Source of the DNA: Takakia lepidozioides
Taxonomy: Eukaryota > Streptophyta > Takakiopsida > Takakiales > Takakiaceae
NCBI GenBank assembly: GCA_030704615.1
Contig: CM060733.1
Span: forward strand, 71,608,001 to 71,672,000
Direction of reading: 5' to 3'
DNA: 64,000 nt
Shown: in pieces, positions 1-10,756 of the stretch
How positions within the stretch are numbered: the stretch's first letter is position 1
Layout of the letters: each line of letters begins with the position of its first letter
The notes under the pieces: generated by a model
Seen by the model: the letters and a program-made list of their open reading frames with translations, nothing else
What the model was told of the DNA's origin: nothing
The model's database searches: none
Position numbers and translations under genes: made by a program

Positions 1-430
1 TGCTCGCCAGGAAGAGTGCATTGATTATGCCATATTCGTGTTCGGCATGTCCGTGTCGGAATCCAAGCACCGCTCCTACAAGGACACAAACAATGGTGAG
101 GGACCAATGGAAAGGTCCGTAATAGAAAGACAATTGCACGAAAATGACAACATCATCCTCCCGCATGTACTGTCCGAACTGTCGATACCGGAAATGCCAC
201 CACCCCAACCAGCTGTGCAAGGCTCCCAGATTGGTTGTCTCCACTGCACCTGACGTGTTCCACCAAGCCTCGATGATAGCAAACTTAACCTCCGCGTCAT
301 CAAATGTGGGTGCATCGTTCCACGCCGTACAAATGACACGGTGTTCAGCCTGGAATAAGCTAGCAACAAATTTGGTAGTGTAGTGAGATAGACTCTGCAT
401 CCAATGGAATCCACAGGATCTCTCTTTCTC
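1..430 (-). pseudogene. MULE-like transposase fragment, central region
   Basis: The sequence is homologous at nucleotide level to 17645-18090 of element 2. It includes the region around the minus-strand intron of that copy and the segment just downstream of the second catalytic Asp. It is diverged and has no long open frame of its own. It meets oppositely oriented N-terminal transposase sequence at about 430-436, so the gene is rearranged here. It is called a pseudogene because reading frames are broken and the order is scrambled. Confidence 0.6.
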
Positions 431-435
431 GTCCT

Positions 436-948
436 GGAGATCAGGCAAGTCCTCAATGGACATCAGTGGACGAGGGAGTCATATTCCCAGCACGAGCACC
501 GCAGTTCGATCCATTCTTGAAATTCTGCGAGGGCTTCACATGGATGGACACTGCTCGGAGCTGGCCGGGCTGGACTACAGCAAGTTCGCAATTAAATCAC
601 TTACATGTCTTCCCGCAGACGTCGACGATAATATCTTCTTTGAGTTCCCTCCTCGGACGGACTACTCGAGGGCGTCCGGAATGTTGACAGATATTGATAG
701 AAAACATAACTGTCATCCTTGGTGCGTCACCAAAACCACCAGCATGAAGATGCTCGATGGTGTGCGGGTGCGCTACGTTGTTTGTGCGGGCGCGTTGCAG
801 TGTTTCTTCCCAACTTGCTTCCATTTTAAATCCAGAGGTCACAAGAACAAGACCGATTGGACAGGCACAGCTCATCAACCATTTCGAGCTTAGGAGAAGG
901 TTCCGAACTCCACATTTAAGTGTGCGCATTGCAAAGAACCACCACACT
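436..948 (+). pseudogene. MULE-like transposase N-terminal fragment, inverted
   Basis: The open frame from 456 encodes the transposase N-terminal region (MDISGRGSHIPSTSTAV, then FEFPP, MLTDIDRKH and NKTDWTGT blocks). It continues after a small break as a cysteine-rich block, CAHCKEPPHC (about 915-945). The same blocks occur in element 2 at 18861-19200 and in element 3 at 54680-54900. The Cys/His spacing suggests a zinc-binding DNA-recognition region. It lies opposite to the pieces on both sides, so this is an inverted duplication rather than an intact exon. Confidence 0.6.
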
Positions 949-949
949 G

Positions 950-1740
950 CAGATACGTTACCTTCCTGACTGGAAATTTGGCATAGTCGAGAGCAGCCAG
1001 CTCAGAGCGAGAACCATCGAGGTGATGTTGCCGTAGGAGCTGCACAATGGACCGGGTTGGAGTTATGCTCGAGGGTACATGCGTAGCACCTGCAGAGACG
1101 TCCATGTCGGATTTGAACGACCATGTGGAGGACATGGGGACCTCAATGCACTCATCTTCCTCGTCGAAAATGTCGAATACGTCCACACGAGAAGCTATGG
1201 AGGGTCTTGACGGTCTAGGTCGGGAATGATTATCGTTGCATACCTCTCTGTTGGCTGTGGCCGCCTGTCAGTTTCCCGACTTCTTTGTGGATGGTGTGGG
1301 CAGCGACTGATTCGGGAAGGGAATGGGCATTCCCACAGCTCGGTAGAGGATGGTGTCTGATGGGGGTACGTGCCATTCGATTCCGCAACCTCCGTCGTTA
1401 CCTAGCACGACAATGGTCTCGTCAACCTGTCCAGGAACATCCTTCCTTTCTTCTTCCAAATAAATTGTGCCCGGTTTGAGCTTGAATTTGGAACAAAGGT
1501 AAGTTTCGGTCACTCTGCAAAGTCCTCCCTTGTTTGGGATCCTGGCTCTCCCAAATTGCGGAGGACAGCAAACTATAGCGTAGGAATTCAGAGCCATCGA
1601 AGACCGCACGAAGTTGGCAAGTGCGAGGTTCAGTATAGCGACAGACCAAGGCTCATATGCACCATCTAAGTGGATCTGCGGAGTCCATCGACAATTGAAA
1701 GTTGCACATTGAAGTGGAAAGTATTGTTTCAAGCTACATG
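950..1740 (-). pseudogene. MULE-like transposase N-terminus (leader domain)
   Basis: Two minus-strand frames belong here. Codons at 1186-950 encode MDVFDIFDEEDECIEV through SELAALDYAKF, a second diverged copy of the N-terminal region found at 436-948. Codons at 1732-1268 encode the leader domain with blocks LKPGTIYLEEERKD and WHVPPSDTILYRAVG. The leader matches 20097-20268 plus 27254-27480 in element 2 and 55020-55390 in element 3. I do not recognise the leader domain; its position before the zinc-binding region suggests DNA binding. The gene is transcribed away from the palindrome array, divergent from Y1. Confidence 0.55.
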
Positions 1741-2044
1741 CATGAAGGTGGGAGGTGTGATTCCATATCCACTAAGTATGACAATGATGGCCGATTCGGC
1801 GACGAAATAACATATCCTGACAGTTTCTCCTGAGGGTGGATCAACTAGTATTCGCGGTGCAGACATGAACGTTCGCACTGACAAGAGCCAAGGCTGTTAG
1901 TTAAAACGGTTAGACAACCAAGTTGTGCTCATTAAGACAGGCCGCAATTGTGTTGTTTCGGAACAATGCAACCCATTGCACATGGCTGAATGGGAATGCG
2001 GTCCCGCATCTCAGTTCGACATCATCCTCTCGTTGATTGTGATC

Positions 2045-3840
2045 GGAAATGCGGCACCGCATTTCCGTCAACAGGGAAACCAAAATACTGGTGCAACGGA
2101 AATGCGGTACCAAATCTCGGTCCACTATAAAAGAAGGCCCATGGTGGAACGGAAATGCGGTATCGCATTTAGGTCCAACGGGACTAGGAACACACGGTAG
2201 AAAATAATAGCGACAGCGCATTGTCATTGACTATGACACTTTGGATAGGCAGGAACGGAAATGCGGTGCCGAATTTCCGTCCCGTCTATTTCAATGGAAT
2301 CCAGTGGACGGAAATGAGGTTCCACATTTCCGTCCGGTGTGCTACTTTCGATTGCTATTGGACGGAAATACGGCGCCACATTTCTGTTTTGCATCTTAGT
2401 CATGCACCAGTACGACGGAAATGCGGCACCGCATTTCCGTCCGGGGGGAACCTTTATACTCTCCAGAACGGAAATGCGGTGCCGCATTTCCGTCCAACAA
2501 GTACGGTATCTCACAGTGGAACGGAAATGCGGTACCGCTTTTCCGTTCTGATTGAAAATCATGAACCACTAGAACTGAAATGCGGCACAGCATTTCCGTC
2601 CGAGTCGTACCTTCCGACATTCCACAACGGAAATGAGGCGCCGCATTTCCGTTTTGTATCTCAGGCATGGAGCTGTGGGACGGAAATGCGGCACGACATT
2701 TCCGTTCAACAACTAAGGTATGTGAAGGTGGAACGGAAATGCGGTACCGCATTTCCATTGTGATTGAAAATCATGAACCACTGGAACTGAAATGCAGCAC
2801 AACATTTCCGTCCGAGTCGCACCTTCCGACATTCCACAACGGCAATTCGGCGCCGCATTTCCGTTTTGTATCTCAGGCATGGAGCTGTGGGAGGGAAATG
2901 CGGCACCGCATTTCGGTCCGGGTGAGACCTTCATACTCTCCAGAACGTAAATGCGGCACGGCATTTCCGTTCAACAACTAAGGTATGTAAGGTGCGGTAC
3001 CCGCATTTCCGTTCTGATTGAAAATCATGAACCACTGGAATTGAAATGCGGCACCGCATTTCCATCCGAGTCGCACCTTCCGACATTCCAGAACGGAAAT
3101 GCGGCGCCGCATTTCCGTTTTCTATTTGTGGCATGGAGCTGTGGGTGGGAAATGCGGCACCGCATTTCTGTCCAGGGGAGACCTTCATACTCTCCAGAAC
3201 GGAAATGCAGTACCGCATTTCCGTTCTGACTGAAAATCGTGAACCACCGGAACTGAAATGCGGCACCGCGTTTCCGTCCGAGTCGCACCTTCCGACATTC
3301 CAGAACGGAGATGCGGCGCCGCATTTCCGTTTTGTATCTCAGGCATGGAGGTGTGGGACGGAAATGCAACACCGCATTTCCGTTCGGACTGAAAATCGTG
3401 AACCACCAGAACTGAAATGCGGCATTGCATTTCCATCCGGGGGAGACCTTCATACTCTCCAGAATGGCGGTACCGCATTTCCGTTCTGACTGAAAAACGT
3501 GAACCACCGGAACTGAAATCTGGCACCGCATTTCCTTCTCACATTCCAGAACGGAAATGCGGCGCCGCATTTCCGTTTTGTATCTCAGGCATGGAACTGT
3601 GGGATGGAAATGCGGTGCCGCATTTCCATCCGTGTGAGACCTTCGTACATCTCCAGACCGGAAATGCGGCACCGCATTTCCGTTCAACAACTAAGGTATG
3701 TGAAGGTGGAACGGAAATGCGGTGCCGCATTTTCGTCCAACAAGTACGATATGTGGTACTTAACGGAAATGCGGTGCCACATTTGCGTTTTCACTCTAAC
3801 TCATCAGACGCTGGGACGGAAATGCCATGATATGTGAACA
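2045..3840. repeat. Phased palindrome array 1a, 53-bp period
   Basis: More than 25 copies of the 20-bp palindrome GAAATGCGGYRCCGCATTTC and close variants are present. Starts of consecutive copies lie at 2045, 2098, 2151, 2257, 2310, 2364, 2417, 2470, 2523, 2576, 2629, 2682, 2735, 2788, 2841, 2894 and 2947, and again 3042, 3095, 3148, 3201, 3254, 3307, 3360 and 3413. The step is 53 bp (once 54, once doubled). Spacers of about 30 bp differ between many units. The array fills the intergenic region between the divergent transposase and Y1, so it probably contains both promoters. Long open frames across it on both strands are side effects of the repeat. Confidence 0.93.
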
Positions 3841-4135
3841 CGTGGACCAACGGAATTGCGGCACATGTCTGCACTCTATCTGACTGAAGTGGCAGGAGGC
3901 GGCGCGGCCTGACAGTTGGTTAATGATGTTTGTTTTTGGGACGGCAGGTGTACCCTTGATGATTCGAATTTCGTAATGACGCATAGTCCACGAGGAGACA
4001 CTTTCGTCCAAGCCTTTCGAACCCAAGTGGTGCATCACCGCCGTTTCATCTTGTTTTGTCGTGTCTACTTAGTCACCCCTCTCGCGCCCTTTCCATCTGC
4101 ACTCTTCGCCCCTTTTCCCTATCTCTGTTCTTCTT
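3841..4135. promoter_or_regulatory. Leader region of gene Y1
   Basis: About 300 bp separates the last palindrome from the Y1 start codon. The last 90 bp are pyrimidine-rich (CCCTCTCGCGCCC, TTTCCATCTGC, CTTCGCCCC), typical of a plant 5' untranslated leader. I see no clear TATA box. This is a positional inference only. Confidence 0.3.
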
Positions 4136-5717
4136 ATGCTCGGACCTGAGAGGGAGGGAGTTCGTGCACCAGAGAAGAGACATCGTCGCAAGCTCCAAAA
4201 ATTGTACTTTGGACGTAGGCCAATGCCGAAGGGGAGGAAGCAGATGCATCTACAAGAGGAGATTGCCATCTCGCAGCAGCAGGCCATGCAGGCAACCCAG
4301 CCACCAGTGAGAGCTCTGAGCTATTGGGATGCGCGCAGCTGATCGAGCACCGAAACCCCCCTCATTTTTCTTCTGAAATTCTTAGACTGTATGCTAGGAG
4401 ACTTGAATGCAGAAGATGTTTGCATGCCTAACCGGAAAGGTGGACGTGCTGGAAGGATCGCATGAATCCAAAGAGCCGAAGGAAGAGTCCGTGGAGCTAG
4501 CTGCAGCACGCACACCCAGCCGATCCACGAGCACGGGTCTTCCTGCCGGGCCTAGCCCTGTGCGTTTCAAGGACGCGGCTTCGAAGGGCAAGTCTTTGCA
4601 ATTCAAAGCCCCAGAGAGCGACTCGCGTTTGAAGGTCATGGAGAATCGTCAGTAGGGGTTGAGCCCTTCTCCAGCAAAGACGAAGAAGAAGCAGTCCGTC
4701 CTTCAACTGGTTTCTGAACCAGACCAGGCCGTTTCCCCCCCACCCAAGCGAATGAAGCAGAAGGGTACAGGGCAGATTCAATTGCAACAGACACCTTCAC
4801 CTGCAAGAATGAGGAAGCACAAGGCAATCAGGGGGAGGGCGGAGTAGTCTCCCGCAAAACCGATTCCACGAGCTGAAGCCCAGTTCCTGCTTGATTTCCA
4901 ACCTGGTGATGTTGGGGGCGTCTCTACTGTAGCGAAGGCAATGGGATCGACCGATTTCGTTGATCTGGTACCGGAGGAGGGTGCTGCCGCTCAACGTTCG
5001 CAGCAAGACCTGACCACCGTTGAGGAAGATCTTCAGAATACTGCAGGCTTGGAGGAGGCCTCTCCAATGGCAGAATTGCCCGCAAAGATTCCCCAGAGTG
5101 CAGCTCCAGTTGGGGATGCTCTAGCTGCTCAGCCCCTACCGCCACCTGCAAAAATGTCTCCGGAGGAATTCCAAAGTGCAGCGGATACAATGTTGGAGGA
5201 GACACACAGTAGCATTTGCAGAGTTCTGGGCAGCAGGGTATTCCAGCGGACTCTTCGAATCCCACTCTGTCGCATGGTCTCCCTTCCCATCGTCAGGCAG
5301 GCACTTCCCGGAGATGTGGATAAGCTCAAGTTCGCATTTCGAGAAGGGTATCGTCTAGGTTCGCCAGCCTTCTACGTTTCCATTGAGAATGAGGACGGCG
5401 AATCTCGTGGACCCACTGCGGATGAATTGTCAACATTGGATACCCACTGGCACACTCGCAACGACGAATTCAAGGCAACGCTGAAGGGTGATCCAGACTT
5501 CGGCCATATGTCGGGTAAAATGTTCTTTGTGTGGGACGGGAATCACCGACTTCTTGCCTGGTGGGAGTACATCAAGCAGAACCATGCCAAGCACATTGGC
5601 TGGCATTACATGGTGGAGTGTGTCATCCTCAAGGTGAAGGCGGCAGACTCCTCCCTGCTCAAGAATGCCATGGTGGACCTCAACTCGTAAGATACTCATA
5701 CCCTCCCAAGCACGTTC

Positions 5718-5739
5718 AAAATGCGTTGCCGCATTTCGG
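5718..5739. repeat. Intronic palindrome in Y1 intron 2
   Basis: AAATGCGTTGCCGCATTTCG is a one-mismatch version of the element 1 palindrome. It lies in the 112-bp intron 5687-5798. Confidence 0.7.
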
Positions 5740-6598
5740 TTTCCAATCTGTTTTGTTTCCGTGCTTCCGTGGACTGAACTGGAGAGTGTGCCTTGCAGGG
5801 TCACTGAAAATGTGTACGTGCATACCCACATGGCACATATGCTGTACAGGGTGAGGAAAATTGGTCTCACTGATCCGCACATGTTTGCAGAAATGCTGGA
5901 GCCCGAGCTCATTCAGAAAGCCGTGGCAAAAACTGACCGGACATGGTATCGTCTCACTATGGATGGAATGGTGGAGGTGATATACGAAGTAAGTCGTCCT
6001 CCCATTTCCCTCTGCTCATCCTTCCCCAATTTTCAGTAATTTTTCCACATGAATCGAATGTAACGCTTCTGCATGTTTTTGTTGGCAATCAAACATCAAG
6101 CTGGATTTGGCCCATGCCAAACGCTTCTTCATGGAAAGTGAGGGGCAAGTCAAAATGTTGCAGTCATTGACTGAGCACTTGAAGGAAGCTGGGGTCAAGT
6201 CCAGAACCAAATACAAGTCAAAGCTTGTGAAGCTGGTGGCCATTGCAGATCCGGCACTTGGAAAGGACTTCATCCCCGAGATTGCAAAACACTATTCTCG
6301 GGCCATGCAGCCGACCATGCAGTTGGAGAAACTGCATCACCTCTCAACGGCATGTGTTGAGGCAAAAGAGAAGGTGAGGTTTCAATGCACTGAAGTTCCT
6401 TCCCAGCAATAGCCACTCTTCTTCATGCTCCTGACATTGGATCGGAAATGGCAGACACGGTGGCTGTCGATCTGGAATGCATCGGAGAGTATAAGGACAA
6501 TGTGGTCTTTTCCACTCGAAGTTTCCGACCCTGCAGTGGATATGTGCAGGTGAAGCTCAGCTGCCCTTGTATGCGAAGCCTGGTTATGAGGTTTGTCT

Positions 6599-6620
6599 GG
6601 AAAATGCGGCACCGCATTCG
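6599..6620. repeat. Intronic palindrome in Y1 intron 5
   Basis: AAAATGCGGCACCGCATTCG, close to the array palindrome, lies in intron 6550-6695. Confidence 0.7.
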
Positions 6621-7847
6621 CATTTTATGTTTTCGGTTGCACTCTGCGAGTACGTTGGTCTCAACTTTTGCTCACGCATGCTGACTGCCCTGCAGGTATA
6701 TGAAATACGTGCTTCTTCAGATAGGGGCCCTAGCTCAAGAGCCCCCGTTCTTCATGGCTTGGACCGTGGCGGGCCCAAGCTGTGTCTACACACCCGAGAT
6801 GCAGAAACAATGGCATGCCGCGCATCTCGTTGGATGCCCGTGGTACCTGGACATGTCTGGCGGAATTGTTGACGAGTCCGAGAAAGATCTGCACGCGAAA
6901 GCAGAAGAGAAGATAAAGGAAAGACGTGTCCCTGCTGGGCTAGAGTCGGCAAAGGAAGCTGCTGCTTTGGAACAATCCAGAAATGCAGCTGAGATGGCAC
7001 AGAAGACGGTGGATGCAGCTGTGCAGGCTCAACAGAAGGGGTCGAAGAAGAGGACTCGCCAGCAAGGAGCAGTAGTTGTGACACCAAAGAAAACGAAGAA
7101 GCAGAAACAGATAGAGCAGGAAGAGGGTGACGAAGAGGACTCCGATGGAGACTTTGCAACCAGCCCACCCCCCGAAACGCAGCCGAAATCCCCTGTGCCC
7201 ACCGTTGTCACGAGAGGGACGAGAACAGGCTCGGCAAAGAAAGCACTCTTCAACCCCCCGGGGGGGCACCCTTTTGAGCCGGTGGAAATGAAGAGGCCAA
7301 AAGTGGATCCCGATACAGTAGTCCAGTGTGTAAATGAGAGTTTCTTGGCGGCTTTGGATGGACGGGCAGCCAAGTGACCATGGAGGGTCTGAAGGGCAGA
7401 GCACTAAAGAAGGCGGCTGCCGAAGAGCCTTCCGACACCACTGGGTTTCTGAAGATGGTCTCGTTCTTTGAGAGGGTGTGTGCAGACAAAGATTGTAGGA
7501 GGGGCGGAAATGCCACCGAGTGGTCTTGCGATATGATCATCTTGGATATTCCGGACGGAGAGCCTGTGGAAGGACTGCAAGCTTTGCCATCTTGGAACAG
7601 GTACTGCGAGGACTTTTGGAAGAAAGGATTCGGGCTCGTCTGCATGGTGTTGGACGACAGAGGCTGTGTGGTTGTCCTGGCAAGCAGAGGCAAAAACACG
7701 CAGACAGGAATTGCAAAGTGGACCCGCAAGAGCGCCGTCCCAATTCTGAAGAAGAAGTGGACGTGCATCAACACATTGGGCCTTCGGTCGAAAAGGAAGA
7801 AGGTAATTACAACATTGGCACTTGTCCTTTCATTTTCTTAGGTGTTT

Positions 7848-7869
7848 TGAAATGCGGTGTCGCATTCGA
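7848..7869. repeat. Intronic palindrome in Y1 intron 6
   Basis: TGAAATGCGGTGTCGCATTC lies in intron 7803-7898. It is the third Y1 intron to hold a copy of the array motif. Confidence 0.7.
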
Positions 7870-9173
7870 TTTCTAATCGTTCCCCACTGTGTATGCAGAC
7901 GAAGCAATTCGATGCATACTGCTTTGTGAAGGAGAACTCCACCTTTGCTTTCTGGAAGGAGAGATTGTTGGTTGACCCGAACTGCGACCCCATCGATTAC
8001 GACGTCCTATTCAACAACGTTCCCACGGAACTTCTCCCTCATAGCCTCACTTCAACGGAACCCCTGCGGTATTCACAGACTCGGAGCCCTGCCTTCATTT
8101 AGACAATTATGGAGACATGCACTGACGTGGAGGGCACAGTGCTCGACCTCATCTGTGGGACAAATATGCAGAATCTTGTTTTATGTTGTTCTGCAAATTC
8201 TCGTTATGCTTTAATTCGCAACATTTGAAGGGCCATGTTATAATGTGTGGATGGCATTGTAACAGGTGCCTCAATGTGGGCTGGGCGATTTTCCGACCAG
8301 CACCTCTTTGCCTACGAGGAGGACACATCCGTCTGGGGATCCCATCTGGAAGGGCTTCAACGGAATGTGAAGGCTCGCATCGAAGCCAAAGACTCCTCAG
8401 ATTCGTCAGAGTCGGAGGAAGAGACAGTGGACATTGATGCCGAGGAGAACCTGGAATACGAGTGAGTGCAAACATTGTAAGTTTGCAAAGCCTTCTGGGT
8501 GATTTTTTTGTCAAACGCATTTCCGGACTGTGGTTCTCATTGGTCTCGTTGGTGATTGTTATGTGCAGGATTCCAGGATCCGGGTCAAAACATGTAGGGC
8601 CTACACTTCCTGCCATGAAGAATGTCCCGTTCTTTGCGAGGGCCGACTTCATGACGAGCCCGGTGAAGGACTACTCCCTTCCTAGTTATGCAGCTAAACT
8701 CGCAAATACAGCGATTAGACGATGTGAGAATCCCAGTAAAGTAGAGCAGATTTTGGAGAGGGCTAGGGAGGATAGAAGGATAAGGAAAGAGTTGGCAGCA
8801 GCTGAGACAGGTAGACGGCTGCGAAAATTCATATGTGATTCAGCGGATGAGAGCGATGCAGACAGGGAGGACGACAACCCAACGGAGGTGAGATGGTCGG
8901 TTCCGCAAGGGGAAGATGGGATTTTCAAAAGCCTGGCCAACGAGCAGTCCGCTGGAGATGAGAAAGGCAATGACGGGGTGGAGGCGGAGCAAGACAGTCA
9001 AGGATAGGACGACGATACTGATGATTTTCAAGATTAATAGAATTTAAATGAACTCTCTGTACATTTAAATTCCCTTCCAGAGTATATAAAGGAAATTCTC
9101 CCCGTCCTTCATGTCCCCTCTCCCATGTGCTTCTCAACGACACCATCGTCCAAACCACGTCCCTCCCAAAATC

Positions 9174-10047
9174 GGAAATGTGGCACCGCATTTCCATGTA
9201 GGAACGGAAATGTGGCAACTGCAAAAACCTCGTTTGGAAATGCGGCACCGCATCTCCAAAACCGGGGAAAGAACAACTTTCCGTTCAATGGTTTGGACAT
9301 CAGAAACTGTTTGGCCGAACGGAAATGCGGTGCCGCATTTCCGTTTTCGACACGGCAGTTTTGCCGATTGCCAGCTCCTTCCATGGAGGTAAATGGAAAT
9401 GTCACCCCGCATGCGGAGGTCCAACACGTTATTTAAATGGCGGACATGGAAATGCGGTGCCGCATTTCCATTTTGGAGATGGACGTTTTTCCAACCGCAG
9501 ACGCATTTCCAGAACGGACATCGTTGTTTGTCCAATTCCAGACCCTTGGACGGAAATGCGGCACCGCATTACATTGTCCAATAAGAACTTTTGATTGCCA
9601 AACATGGAAACGCGGCGCCGCATTTCCAAAACAGACATCGTTGTTTGTCCAATTCCAGACCCGTGTGGGCATTCCGTCTTGTTGGACGGAAATGCGGCAC
9701 CGCATTCCATTGTCCAATACGAAATTTTGATGACGGACATGGAAATGTGGTGCCGCATTTCCAGAACGGACATCGTTGTTTGTCCAATTCCAGACCCTTG
9801 GACGGAAATGCGGCACCGCATTCCATTGTCCAATAAGAACTTTCGATTGCCAAACATGGAAATGCGGCGCCGCATTTCCAAGGCCCACATCGTTGTTTGT
9901 CCAATTCCAGACCCGTGTGGGTATTCCGTCTAGCTGGACGGAAATGCGGCACCGCATTCCATTGTGCTGGACGGAAATGCGGTGCCGCATTCCATTGTCC
10001 AGTACAAAATTTCGATGACGGACATGGAAATGCGGTGCCGCATTTCC
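9174..10047. repeat. Palindrome array 1b downstream of Y1
   Basis: At least 14 copies of GAAATGCGGYRCCGCATTTC or truncated forms start at 9174, 9206, 9236, 9321, 9448, 9552, 9606, 9688, 9741, 9804, 9858, 9940, 9973 and 10026. Intervals cluster at 30-33, 53-54, 63 and 82-85 bp, close to 3, 5, 6 and 8 helical turns. Spacers repeat TGTCCAATTCCAGACCC-type sequence. The array lies between the end of Y1 and ORF X. Confidence 0.9.
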
Positions 10048-10105
10048 AGAATGGACATGGACAAGCATTGGCGATTGGACATGCTTGGACAATTCAAGGT
10101 CCAAT

Positions 10106-10756
10106 ATGGGTACGTGGGACCCAGATGCTCCATTATTGGAGCCCGCACTGCTCTTCCGCTTCTCATCATTTCGAAAATCTAAGGGCTTCGTTGCTGTCCG
10201 CAAGGTCATTGTCATCGGCATCAAAGACGTCCTCAGGTCCTCATTTGCAAGGATGTCGTGCTTCCGGAACCGGGATGACTGCCCTTATGGAGGCTTCGAT
10301 TATGCAATGTATTCGGCCACATTGGGAGACATCGTTATCTGGTACAGAGTTTACATAGAAGATACTGGTTCAAATGTGGAAACATTGTCCGCTTTTGAGT
10401 ATATCCCAGGCCACCACGCCTTCGAGCGGGGTGACGATCTTGGTCTGAGGAGTCCGTGGCTCCTGCGCATCCTTGATTCCGATTTTCCCAACTACGACGA
10501 GCACCCATGTAGAAGAATGCGCACTGCTATGCTGTTGCGGTGGAACTGCTGCCAGTGGACGTGGGTGGACTCCATCGGAGAGACATATACTCCTGAAGGA
10601 GTGCGCTCCTCTTCTCCATTGTATGGGGACATTCGCATTGGTGTGGACGACAAAAATGTGAAGCTTTCCATATTCGATGGTGGTATGATTGAAGGGCACG
10701 ACATTGTGGTGAACATCAACAGGGGCGGTACAACGGCTGCAATCCAGTTTACCTAG
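10106..10756 (+). CDS. ORF X: uncharacterised protein of element 1
   Basis: A 217-codon open frame runs from the ATG at 10106 (MGTWDPDAPLLEP) to TAG at 10754-10756. An in-frame TTG lies 21 bases upstream, but the ATG is the first conventional start after the palindrome array. The protein is rich in Asp, Arg and aromatic residues. Its C-terminal half reads like a beta-rich domain (YGDIRIGVDDKNVKLSIFDG, then GHDIVVNINRGG). I see no catalytic motif, signal peptide or membrane segment and do not recognise the family. It is the only gene between array 1b and the element terminus and shows no in-frame stop. No counterpart is visible in elements 2 and 3, whose corresponding ends are missing. An unannotated intron or upstream exon is possible. 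Confidence 0.5.
   Translation: MGTWDPDAPLLEPALLFRFSSFRKSKGFVAVRKVIVIGIKDVLRSSFARMSCFRNRDDCPYGGFDYAMYSATLGDIVIWYRVYIEDTGSNVETLSAFEYIPGHHAFERGDDLGLRSPWLLRILDSDFPNYDEHPCRRMRTAMLLRWNCCQWTWVDSIGETYTPEGVRSSSPLYGDIRIGVDDKNVKLSIFDGGMIEGHDIVVNINRGGTTAAIQFT

Larger units (their letters stand above)
4136..9007 (+). pseudogene. Gene Y1: ParB-like / beta-class DNA methyltransferase-like protein, about 9 exons
   Basis: Exons by splice consensus and frame: 4136-4306, 4413-5686, 5799-5988, 6101-6373, 6455-6549, 6696-7802, 7899-about 8163, 8266-8461 and 8569-9007. Domains in order: a basic N-terminus with RRKLQKLYFGRRP (shared with Y2); a disordered Ser/Pro/Lys linker; a ParB-like domain from IPLCRM (5260) through VWDGNHRLLAW (5530) to the LLKNAMVDLN end; a helical middle; a Lys/Glu-rich linker (6860-7150); and a methyltransferase-like domain. 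That last domain has LDIPDG (7541-7558), where beta-class enzymes carry DPPY, then CVVVLASRG, then motif I VLDLICGTGASMW split by an intron. The tail is acidic. Breaks are in-frame TAG codons at 4653, 4845 and 8100, a one-base loss near 7375 relative to Y3, and a poor donor near 8163. Family assignment rests on motif reading. The function is unknown. Confidence 0.65.

Noticed and set aside
2221-3830. Long open frames on both strands across array 1a
   Set aside because: Frames repeat RKCGTAFP/GNAAPHFR words in several registers; they are by-products of the palindromes and their spacing.
2045-3840. CRISPR-like array (about 22-bp repeat, about 30-bp spacer)
   Set aside because: The repeats are palindromes with variable centres, spacers recur within and between arrays, no cas genes are present, and the setting is a eukaryotic transposon.
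4653-8102. UAG reassigned or read through as Gln
   Set aside because: Intact genes here (PSAT, ORF X) show no internal TAG, ORF X ends at TAG, and frameshifts accompany the TAGs in Y1. CAG to TAG mutation is simpler.
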